Source of the DNA: Clostridia bacterium
Lineage (GTDB): Bacteria; Bacillota; Clostridia; Oscillospirales; CAG-272
Assembly (NCBI GenBank): GCA_900768535.1
Contig: CAAGDE010000149.1
Location: forward strand, 1 to 44,107
Direction: 5' to 3'
Length of the DNA: 44,107 nucleotides
The notes below the pieces were generated by a model that searched no databases, was not told the DNA's origin, and saw only the letters and a list, made by a program, of their open reading frames with translations. The translations under genes were made by a program, and so were the position numbers. Positions 32,207-39,507 of the stretch are shown here, piece after piece. Positions within the stretch are counted from its first letter, which is position 1, and the number at the start of each line of letters is the position of its first letter.

Positions 32207-33643
32207 GTGAAAATCCGATTCAGTATGGGTGCGATCAGCGCCGGAACCTTTGCGGAAATGTGCGGAGGTGCGCTGCGGAACGGCAGAGGTGCCGGAATCC
32301 GGATCCGTTATATCTGTACCGACTCCAGGGAAGCCGACGACGAGACCGTATTTACGGCTCTGCGCGGCGACCGGCAGGACGGTCACGATTATATTGCAAG
32401 CGCCATTGCAAACGGCTGCCGCTGCATTCTCTGCGAGCACAGCTGTGATGCCATCGAGCAGGCTGGCGCGGCGGCTGTGGTGGTCAACAACACCGAGCTG
32501 GCGCTCTCCTATTTCGCAAACGCCTGCCGGCACGCGCTGACCTGCCATACCGTGGCGGTGACGGGAAGCGTGGGAAAAACAACGACAAAGGATATGCTCT
32601 GTGCGGTGCTGTCCGAAGCGCACAAGACCTACAAAACGCCGGGCAACCACAACAGTCTGATCGGAATGCCGCTGTCGGTGAGCGAAATTCCCGCCGATAC
32701 CGCATGGGCGATATTGGAGATGGGCATGAGTGCATTCGGAGAGGTGGAACGCCTCTCGGTTGCGGCAGAGCCGGATTTTGCAATCATTACCAACATCGGC
32801 ACTGCGCACATGGAAGCGCTGGGTTCGCGGGAAAATATCTGTCGGGCGAAGCTGGAGGTGCTGTGCGGACTGCGCACGGGCGGAACGCTTCTGCTCAACG
32901 GCGACGAACCGCTCCTGCGGGGCATCGGCGGAACGGGCTACCGGACCGTTTACGTCTCGCTGGAAAACGCGAAGGCGGATTTCGCGGCAAGGAACATCCG
33001 CGTGGAGGAATCCCGCACGCTGTTCGACCTGACCTGGGCGGGCGGCGAGGAGCGGGATATTCCGCTGAACGTGATGGGCAAGCACAACGTTTACGCCGCG
33101 CTGTTTGCGTTTGCAATCGGTGTGATGAGCGGCATGGAGCCGGCGTGCATCCGTGCGGGACTGGAAAAATTCCGTCCGGAGGGACTGCGGCAGAGAATGA
33201 CCGATCTCGGAACCCTGACGCTGATCGAGGACTGCTACAACGCATCGCCCGAATCGATGAGTGCCTCGGTGGAGGTCCTGCGGGACTACTGCCGGCAGAC
33301 GGGACGGCGGAGCGTGGCGGTGCTGGGCGATATGCTGGAGCTGGGCGGTCAGAGCCCGGCGCTCCATCGGCGGATCGGCGCGCACCTTGCGTATCTCGGC
33401 GTGGAACAGCTTATCACCGTGGGACCGATGAGCCTGCAGATTGCGGTCGGCGCCCAGCAGATGGGGATGGATCCCGCGGCGATCAACAGCTTTTACGATT
33501 GGAGCGATGTCACCCCCGTGGTGGAAAAGCTCAAGGAAATCCTGCTCGACGGCGATGTGGTGCTGTTCAAGGCAAGCCGCGCGGTCGGGGAGGAACGGAT
33601 CATCGACGCGCTCAAGCGCGAAGCGGTGCGTGTTGAGGCATAG
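32207..33643 (+). CDS. murF: UDP-MurNAc-tripeptide-D-Ala-D-Ala ligase MurF (478 aa)
   Basis: MurF adds D-Ala-D-Ala to complete the UDP-MurNAc-pentapeptide. The ATP loop is VTGSVGKTTTKDM (118-130; G-S-V in place of the common G-S-N), GNHNSLIGMPL follows, and EMGMSAFGEVERL and DCYNASPESM mark the central and C-terminal domains. I chose the GTG at 32207 with GGAAGG 10 bases upstream; an ATG at 32225 is the alternative. An open frame continues further upstream but overlaps murE and is not supported. It is 40 bases after murE. A 9-bp hairpin lies in the gap before mraY. Confidence 0.94.
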   Translation: MKIRFSMGAISAGTFAEMCGGALRNGRGAGIRIRYICTDSREADDETVFTALRGDRQDGHDYIASAIANGCRCILCEHSCDAIEQAGAAAVVVNNTELALSYFANACRHALTCHTVAVTGSVGKTTTKDMLCAVLSEAHKTYKTPGNHNSLIGMPLSVSEIPADTAWAILEMGMSAFGEVERLSVAAEPDFAIITNIGTAHMEALGSRENICRAKLEVLCGLRTGGTLLLNGDEPLLRGIGGTGYRTVYVSLENAKADFAARNIRVEESRTLFDLTWAGGEERDIPLNVMGKHNVYAALFAFAIGVMSGMEPACIRAGLEKFRPEGLRQRMTDLGTLTLIEDCYNASPESMSASVEVLRDYCRQTGRRSVAVLGDMLELGGQSPALHRRIGAHLAYLGVEQLITVGPMSLQIAVGAQQMGMDPAAINSFYDWSDVTPVVEKLKEILLDGDVVLFKASRAVGEERIIDALKREAVRVEA

Positions 33644-33653
33644 ATAGGATACC

Positions 33654-33676
33654 CCGTTTTCCCTTCCGGAAAACGG
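33654..33676 (+). other. Hairpin between murF and mraY
   Basis: CCGTTTTCC (33654-33662) pairs with GGAAAACGG (33668-33676) around CTTCC. No T-run follows. It could be an mRNA processing or stability hairpin inside the operon. Confidence 0.45.
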
Positions 33677-33707
33677 CACGATAAACAACCGGAGTACAGA
33701 CGAAACA

Positions 33708-34700
33708 ATGAAAGAATTCAGCATCACCTTCGCGGTCGGGACTGCCGCGGTGTTCGCACTGACCGTGGCGGCGGAGCGCATCCTCATCCCGATTTTGCGC
33801 AGTCATAAGCTGGGGCAGAAGATTCTTGATATCGGACCCCGCTGGCATAAATCCAAAGAGGGAACACCCATCATGGGCGGACTGGGCTTCATCCTTGCCG
33901 CGCTGGTCGTCATGGCGGTCTTTTTCGTCATACGCGGCGTGCAGGGACAGGGGGCGGAGTATATTCCCTTGGCGCTGACGCTGGGACTTGCGGTCGGAAA
34001 CGGTGCAATCGGCTTTGTGGACGATTACTGCAAGCTGGTGAAGAAGCAGAACGAGGGACTGACCTGGAAGCAGAAGCTCGTCCTTCAGCTGGCGCTGGCG
34101 GCGGCGTACGTGGCGGTGATGTCCTACACCGGAAACCTTTCCGCGTCGGTCAGTCTGCCGTTTACGGACCGGACGCTGAACCTCGGCTGGGGTGTTTATC
34201 CGCTCTCGGTCATCATCCTGGCGGGCGTGACCAACGGCGGAAATATCACGGACGGCGTGGACGGTCTGGCGTCGGGCGTGACCTTTGTCATCGGCGGCTT
34301 CTTTGCCGTCTGGGCGTTTTATATGCAGAACGAGCAGGTCGGCGCGGTGGGGGCGATTCTCATCGGCGCAACGCTCGGATTCCTGGTCTACAACTTCCAT
34401 CCCGCCAAGGTTTTCATGGGGGATACCGGCTCGCTGTTCCTCGGCTCACTGGTCATCGGCACCGCATTCATGATGCAGGAGCCGGTTGTCGGTCTGCTGA
34501 TTGCGGCGGTGTATATTCTGGAAATGCTTTCGAGTCTTTTGCAGGTGGTCTGGTTCCGCCTGACGCACGGCAAGCGTCTGTTCAAAATGGCGCCGGTCCA
34601 CCACCATTTCGAGCAGTGCGGATGGAGCGAAAACCGCATTGTACTGGTCTTTTCCCTGACCGAGGCGCTGTTCTGCCTGCTTGCGTGGTTTGCACTCTGA
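33708..34700 (+). CDS. mraY: Phospho-N-acetylmuramoyl-pentapeptide-transferase MraY (330 aa)
   Basis: MraY makes lipid I by moving phospho-MurNAc-pentapeptide to undecaprenyl phosphate in the membrane. About ten hydrophobic segments are visible. Family motifs are KEGTPIMGGLGF (46-57), FVDDYCKL (about 104-111), NGGNITDGVDGL (about 176-187), GDTGSLFLG, and the HHH motif VHHHFEQCGW near 296-305. The length is standard. GGAG lies 13 bases before the ATG, a long spacing. Unusually, the next gene is ftsW, not murD. Confidence 0.97.
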   Translation: MKEFSITFAVGTAAVFALTVAAERILIPILRSHKLGQKILDIGPRWHKSKEGTPIMGGLGFILAALVVMAVFFVIRGVQGQGAEYIPLALTLGLAVGNGAIGFVDDYCKLVKKQNEGLTWKQKLVLQLALAAAYVAVMSYTGNLSASVSLPFTDRTLNLGWGVYPLSVIILAGVTNGGNITDGVDGLASGVTFVIGGFFAVWAFYMQNEQVGAVGAILIGATLGFLVYNFHPAKVFMGDTGSLFLGSLVIGTAFMMQEPVVGLLIAAVYILEMLSSLLQVVWFRLTHGKRLFKMAPVHHHFEQCGWSENRIVLVFSLTEALFCLLAWFAL

Positions 34701-34731
34701 ATGACCGGATTCGGTCGGAAAGGGTCGGCTT

Positions 34732-35934
34732 ATGAATGAAGAAAAACAGATGGCGGTTCGTACCTCTCTCCCTGCCGTGCGCGGGGGGGAGGAGGACGCG
34801 CCTCTCTCTGTAAAGGGGAGCCCGGACATCCCGCTGCTGCTCCTGACGGTCATTCTGATTCTGTTCGGCTGTGTGATGGTTTATAGTGCATCGGCGGTTT
34901 ATGCCGAGCAGTACCATCATGACAGCACCTATTTTATCGTCCGGCATCTGATTTTTGCGCTCATCGGGGCGGGGGCAATGTTTCTCATCATCCGCTTCTG
35001 CACGCCGGTATTCTGGCAGGATTTCTCCGTTATTCTGTTTGCGGTGTCCATTCTGCTTCTGCTTGCGGTGCTGGTGATCGGAGACGACCTGGGCAGCGGC
35101 GCCAAGCGGTGGCTGAACTTCGGCTTCATCACACTCCAGCCCTCCGAGATTGCCAAGCTCGCGCTGGTGATGATTCTGGCAAAGTACATGACGAAATACG
35201 GGGATAAAATCCGCTCGGAGTACCGCTTCGGCGGCAGCTTTGTCTACGGTGTGCTCTATCCCGGCATGATGATTGCCGCAGTCGCCGGTCTGATTGCACT
35301 GGAGCGTCATATTTCCGGACTGATGATTGTCGGAATGCTCGGTATTTCGGTTATGTTTCTCGGCGGAACCAAGGTCAAATGGATTGCGGCGATCGGCGGC
35401 GTGGTCATCTGCGCCGGGTGCTTTCTGGTGCTGGTCTCCTCCTACGCGCAGGCGCGCGTGGATACCTGGCTGCACATCGACCGGGCGGACCCGCTCGGCG
35501 CGGCATGGCAGACCCTGCAGGGTCTGATGGCGATCGGTTCGGGCGGACTGTTCGGCGCGGGACTGGGCAACAGTCAGCAGAAGTTTGGCTACGTTTCCCA
35601 GCCGCAGAATGACTTCATTTTCACCATCGTCTGTGAGGAACTGGGCTTCTTCGGCGCGTTCTTTGTCATTGCACTGTTTGCCATGTTCGTGTGGCGCGGC
35701 TTTTACATTGCACGGCATACCACCGATGCGTTTTCCGCGCTGGTGGTCTACGGTCTGACCTTCAAGGTGGGGCTGCAGGTGGTGCTGAACATTGCGGTTG
35801 TCACCAACTCCATGCCGAATACCGGTATCTCCCTGCCGTTCTTCAGCTACGGCGGAACCTCCCTTGTTTTGCAGATGATCGAGGTCGCCATCATCCTTTC
35901 CGTTTCCCGATACGCAACGCATCGGAAGATATAA
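34732..35934 (+). CDS. ftsW: Lipid II glycosyltransferase FtsW (SEDS family, 400 aa)
   Basis: SEDS proteins polymerise lipid II in partnership with a class B PBP, here probably the SpoVD/FtsI-type protein upstream. About ten membrane segments follow a charged N-terminus of 30 residues. Motifs include MVYSASA, RWLNFGFITLQPSEIAKL, ALERHISGLMIVG, and the C-terminal LPFFSYGGTSL. AAAGGG lies 8 bases before the ATG. SpoVE is a close relative and could be meant, but position in the dcw cluster favours FtsW. It lies 31 bases after mraY. The 95-base gap to murG contains a remnant of the intergenic repeat family. Confidence 0.93.
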   Translation: MNEEKQMAVRTSLPAVRGGEEDAPLSVKGSPDIPLLLLTVILILFGCVMVYSASAVYAEQYHHDSTYFIVRHLIFALIGAGAMFLIIRFCTPVFWQDFSVILFAVSILLLLAVLVIGDDLGSGAKRWLNFGFITLQPSEIAKLALVMILAKYMTKYGDKIRSEYRFGGSFVYGVLYPGMMIAAVAGLIALERHISGLMIVGMLGISVMFLGGTKVKWIAAIGGVVICAGCFLVLVSSYAQARVDTWLHIDRADPLGAAWQTLQGLMAIGSGGLFGAGLGNSQQKFGYVSQPQNDFIFTIVCEELGFFGAFFVIALFAMFVWRGFYIARHTTDAFSALVVYGLTFKVGLQVVLNIAVVTNSMPNTGISLPFFSYGGTSLVLQMIEVAIILSVSRYATHRKI

Positions 35935-35971
35935 TCATCCGGTCGCCGTCCCACCGTGCAGAAGCTTTCCC

Positions 35972-36010
35972 GGTGAAAGTTCTTGGCAGAGCCTGAGACA
36001 GCGTCCCGGG
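35972..36010 (+). repeat. Remnant of the two-hairpin repeat, copy G (hairpin 1 deleted)
   Basis: GGTGAAAGTTCTTGGCAGAG (35972-35991) joins the left flank of the family directly to its linker, then continues GAGACAGCGTCCC, matching hairpin 2 of copy D at all but a few bases. Hairpin 1 is missing. The tail is altered (CCCGGGGG). It ends 20 bases before the murG ATG, inside the dcw operon. Confidence 0.65.
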
Positions 36011-36029
36011 GGCATTCAGGAGGCTTCAC

Positions 36030-37181
36030 ATGAAAGTATTGCTGACGGGCGGCGGGACGGCGGGGCACATCAACCCCGCGCTGGCGATTGCGGAGATCAT
36101 CCGGCGGAACGCCCCCGGCTCGGAGATTGCGTTTGTCGGCATCCGCGGGGGCAAGGAAGAGGACCTGGTTCCGCGAGAAGGGTATCCGCTGTATTATGTC
36201 CGGTCCAAGGGGATCCGGCGTTCGCTCACACCGGGGGCAATCCTCTTGAATATCGGCGCGCTGTGGCTTGCGGCAACCTCGCCCTACAGCCGCGCGACCT
36301 GCGATATCATCCGGAATTTCCGACCGGATATCGTCATCGGAACCGGCGGCTATGCCTGCTGGCCGATTATGGCGGCGGCGGCACGGATGGGCATTCCCAC
36401 GGCACTGCACGAGTCCAACGCCCTGCCGGGGCTGGCGGTGCGGAAACTGCAGGGACACGTGGATCGCATCTGGATCAACTTTGAGGGAACGGCAAACCGG
36501 CTGAAGAACCGGCGGAACGTCAGACGGGTGGGAAATCCGCTCCGGGGCGGCTTCGGGGAAATCCCGAAGGAGGAAGCAAAGGCAAAGCTGGGGATGGCGC
36601 CCGGCGAGCGGCTGGTGCTCTGCTTCGGGGGCAGTCTCGGTGCGGAGAAGCTGAACCGCGCCGTGCTGGAGATGATGAAGACACTGGCGCCGGAGCATCC
36701 GGAGACCCGGTTCCTGCTCGCCGGCGGAAAACGCGACTATGCGGATTGCTGTGCGCTCTTCCGGGACGCGGGCTTGGACGGACAGAAAAACTGCGTTCTG
36801 ACGGATTATATCTACGATATGCCTCTGCGGATGTCGGCGGCGGATCTGGTGGTGTCACGGGCGGGGGCAATGACGCTCTCTGAGCTGGGCAGAATGGCAC
36901 TGCCGGCGGTTCTGGTGCCGTCCCCGAACGTGACGGATGACCACCAGCTGATCAACGCAAACACCGTTGCAAACGCAGGCGCGGCACTGCTTGCAGAGGA
37001 AAAAACGTTCGGAGAGGGGACACTGACCGCGGCGGTGGAATCACTGCTGGCGGACAGCGAACGGCTCCGGGAAATGGGACAGGCGGCAAAACGGTTTACC
37101 GATGCCGATACCGACCGGTTGATCTGGGAGGATATCGCCGCACTGACCGGAGGAAAACAACAAAAACAGGACAGGGGATGA
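36030..37181 (+). CDS. murG: Undecaprenyldiphospho-muramoylpentapeptide GlcNAc transferase MurG (383 aa)
   Basis: MurG converts lipid I to lipid II on the inner face of the membrane using UDP-GlcNAc, the product of the glm genes upstream in the window. The N-terminal GGGTAGHINPALAIAE is the donor/acceptor loop signature, TGGYACWPIM and HESNALPGLAVRKL are further family motifs, and the C-terminal domain has SRAGAMTLSELGRMALPAVLVPSP. GGAGG is 6 bases before the ATG. Its stop overlaps the ftsQ start (ATGA). The length is slightly above the usual 355-365. Confidence 0.97.
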   Translation: MKVLLTGGGTAGHINPALAIAEIIRRNAPGSEIAFVGIRGGKEEDLVPREGYPLYYVRSKGIRRSLTPGAILLNIGALWLAATSPYSRATCDIIRNFRPDIVIGTGGYACWPIMAAAARMGIPTALHESNALPGLAVRKLQGHVDRIWINFEGTANRLKNRRNVRRVGNPLRGGFGEIPKEEAKAKLGMAPGERLVLCFGGSLGAEKLNRAVLEMMKTLAPEHPETRFLLAGGKRDYADCCALFRDAGLDGQKNCVLTDYIYDMPLRMSAADLVVSRAGAMTLSELGRMALPAVLVPSPNVTDDHQLINANTVANAGAALLAEEKTFGEGTLTAAVESLLADSERLREMGQAAKRFTDADTDRLIWEDIAALTGGKQQKQDRG

Positions 37182-38005
37182 GAACGATGGAGCGTCAGGC
37201 AGGAATCCCGCAGGGGACACATACGGAATGGGAAAAGAAACAGCGGCTGAAGCTGAAGCTGCTCCGCGCGGCAATTACGGTGCTTTGCGCGGCAGTGGCG
37301 GTGACGGGACTGCTGGCGCTGATTCTTCCGACCTTCAGGATCAAGGAAATCCGCGTGGAGGGCAGTCAGATCACCCCGGCAGAGGCGGAGAACATCCGTG
37401 CGGCATCGGGGATCAAAGAAGGGGACGAAATGTTCGCCAGATCTGCCGAGCAGATTCTGAACAATGTTGCGGCGAAATATCCGTCCTACGGCGTGCGCGT
37501 CCGGCGGGGGCTTTCCACGGTAACGATCACCGTCACAAAGCCGGGGAGCGCCTACATCGCCTATTCGGGACACTGGTTTCTGCTTGACCGGGAGCTGAAG
37601 GTGATTACGATGAGCGACCGGGAGGAAGACTTTGCGTCCTATCCCCGGATGATCCTGCCCAGGGTCAGTCGGCTGTCAGTGGGAAAGCCCGTGCAGTTCC
37701 CGGAGAATGACATCAACCGGGAGTACATCACGGCATTGACCGACCTGCTGGAATCGGAGGGGCTGCTGTCTCACGTGACCTATATTGACGTGAGCGAGAA
37801 GTTCCACATCTCCTATGTGCTGGAGGGGCAGATCCGGGTGGTCGTGGGGGAGCTGTCGGATATGGATCTGAAGCTTGAGATGGCGGAGCAGATTCTCGGC
37901 ACGCGGTTTGAAAACGATGCGCCGTATGTCATCGTCGATGTTTCCGATCCGAAAAAAACAACCTATCGCTCCATGCAAACGCCCGATCAGCTGCTGACCT
38001 ACTGA
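37178..38005 (+). CDS. ftsQ: Cell division protein FtsQ/DivIB (275 aa)
   Basis: A charged cytoplasmic N-terminus (1-30), one membrane segment (about 31-52) and an extracytoplasmic POTRA domain (about 53-125, FRIKEIRVEGSQITPAEAENIRAASG) give the FtsQ/DivIB architecture. A beta domain (about 126-265) follows. It links early and late septal proteins. The start overlaps murG by 4 bases; a second ATG three codons later is possible. The typical ftsA gene does not follow. A terminator and a new promoter separate it from the ftsZ pair. Confidence 0.92.
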   Translation: MRTMERQAGIPQGTHTEWEKKQRLKLKLLRAAITVLCAAVAVTGLLALILPTFRIKEIRVEGSQITPAEAENIRAASGIKEGDEMFARSAEQILNNVAAKYPSYGVRVRRGLSTVTITVTKPGSAYIAYSGHWFLLDRELKVITMSDREEDFASYPRMILPRVSRLSVGKPVQFPENDINREYITALTDLLESEGLLSHVTYIDVSEKFHISYVLEGQIRVVVGELSDMDLKLEMAEQILGTRFENDAPYVIVDVSDPKKTTYRSMQTPDQLLTY

Positions 38006-38016
38006 CGGGTCAAGAG

Positions 38017-38052
38017 AAAGCCTGACGTCTCCGAAAAACGCAGGCTTTTTTC
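38017..38052 (+). terminator. Intrinsic terminator after ftsQ
   Basis: AAAGCCTG (38017-38024) pairs with CAGGCTTT (38041-38048), with an inner CGT/ACG pairing, followed by TTT. It ends the mraZ-ftsQ unit 11 bases after the ftsQ stop codon. Confidence 0.78.
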
Positions 38053-38154
38053 TGCTTCCGGTGGAAAATCATACTGACAAATGCTGAAAATCTCCGGTTG
38101 GGAAAGAAAAACAAAAAAAATACGGGAATTTCAAAAAAAAAATTGAAAAAAGAC

Positions 38155-38183
38155 TTGAAAAAAACGCAAAAAAATAGTAAGAT
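38155..38183 (+). promoter_or_regulatory. Promoter of the ftsZ pair in an A-tract region
   Basis: TTGAAA (38155-38160) and TAAGAT (38178-38183) are 17 bases apart. The 60 bases upstream consist largely of A-runs. A small CCCG/CGGG hairpin (about 38206-38218) is in the leader. The rest of the 252-base gap has no gene. Confidence 0.68.
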
Positions 38184-38257
38184 ATTATATGAATGGTAGA
38201 AGACTGCCCGGCGTTCGGGCGGGAAGAGAAAATGCATGAGTCCGGGAGGAAGAAAAC

Positions 38258-39484
38258 ATGACCTTTGAACATGACGATAGTCTTGAGTGCGGTGTGAATA
38301 TCAAGGTTATCGGCGTCGGCGGCGGCGGAAATAATGCCGTGAACCGCATGATCTCCGCAAACATCCAAGGCGTCAGCTTTATATCCGTCAATACCGACCG
38401 ACAGGCTCTCAGAAAGTCCGAGGCGCCCAATCAGCTCGTCATCGGCGAGAAGATTACCAAGGGCTTCGGCGCGGGCGCCAATCCGACCATCGGTGCGCGC
38501 GCCGCTGAGGAATCGATCGACGAGATCCGCACCCTGCTCGAAGGCACCGATATGGTATTCATTACGGCGGGCATGGGCGGCGGTACCGGAACGGGTGCGG
38601 CTCCGGTCCTGGCGCGGGTGGCAAGAGAAATGGACATTCTGACCATCGGTATCGTCACAAAGCCCTTCGTGTTTGAGGGAAGCAAGCGGATGATGCAGGC
38701 GGAGGCGGGCATTGCCGAGCTGTCGCAGTTCGTGGATTCCCTGGTGGTCATTCCGAACGAACGGCTCAAGCAGGTCTCCAACGCGAAAATTTCGCTGTCC
38801 AATGCATTCGGAATCGCGGACGATGTCCTGCGCCACGGCGTGCAGAGCATTTCCGACCTGATCAACGTGCCCGGATTCATCAACCTCGACTTTGCGGACG
38901 TGACGAGCGTCATGGCAAATGCCGGCTATGCGCACATGGGCATCGGCTCGGCGACCGGCAAGGACAAGGCGGAGGAGGCGGCGAAGGAGGCAATCTCCAG
39001 CCCGCTTCTGGAAAGCTCGATCCGCGGAGCCAGAGGAATTGTCATCAGCATGGTGGTCTCCGAGGATGTGGGACTGGAGGATGTCGATCAGGCGGCGTCA
39101 TTGATTGCGCAGGAAGCAAGCCCGGACGCAAACGTGATCTGGGGTGTGTCCTTCGATCCGGAGCTGGAGGACGAAATGCGCATCACCATCATTGCCACCG
39201 GCTTTCAGAAGAAGCCGGAGGATGCAAACCGTGCGGGAGCAACCGTGAAGACCAATCCCGGCTCGCCCTTCCGCCGTGACGCGGTCAGCCCGGCACCCGC
39301 GCAGAGACCCGCAGGAGCGCCTGCAAGACCCATGCCGCCGCAGTCGGCACAAAGACCCGCAGTCCGCCCGGCGGCGCCTGCGCAAAGACCTGTGCCCCGT
39401 CCGGCACCCGCGCCCGCACCGGCGGAGGATGACGATTTTGACGACCTGATTGATATGGTCAACAGCAACAGAAGAAAGAACTGA
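38258..39484 (+). CDS. ftsZ: Cell division GTPase FtsZ, first copy (408 aa)
   Basis: The GTPase core (about 12-325) polymerises into the Z ring. The nucleotide loop GVGGGGNNAVNRM (about 19-31), the tubulin signature GGGTGTGAAPV (about 107-117) and the catalytic T7-loop residues in NLDFAD (about 207-212) are intact. A linker of about 70 residues rich in A, P, Q and R has repeated QRPA units. The C-terminus EDDDFDDLIDMVNSNRRKN replaces the common DIPxFLR-type peptide. GGGAGG is 8 bases before the ATG. A second ftsZ starts 23 bases after its stop codon, and their cores are very similar. Confidence 0.97.
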   Translation: MTFEHDDSLECGVNIKVIGVGGGGNNAVNRMISANIQGVSFISVNTDRQALRKSEAPNQLVIGEKITKGFGAGANPTIGARAAEESIDEIRTLLEGTDMVFITAGMGGGTGTGAAPVLARVAREMDILTIGIVTKPFVFEGSKRMMQAEAGIAELSQFVDSLVVIPNERLKQVSNAKISLSNAFGIADDVLRHGVQSISDLINVPGFINLDFADVTSVMANAGYAHMGIGSATGKDKAEEAAKEAISSPLLESSIRGARGIVISMVVSEDVGLEDVDQAASLIAQEASPDANVIWGVSFDPELEDEMRITIIATGFQKKPEDANRAGATVKTNPGSPFRRDAVSPAPAQRPAGAPARPMPPQSAQRPAVRPAAPAQRPVPRPAPAPAPAEDDDFDDLIDMVNSNRRKN

Positions 39485-39507
39485 AACAACTCGGAGGAAA
39501 GAATACC

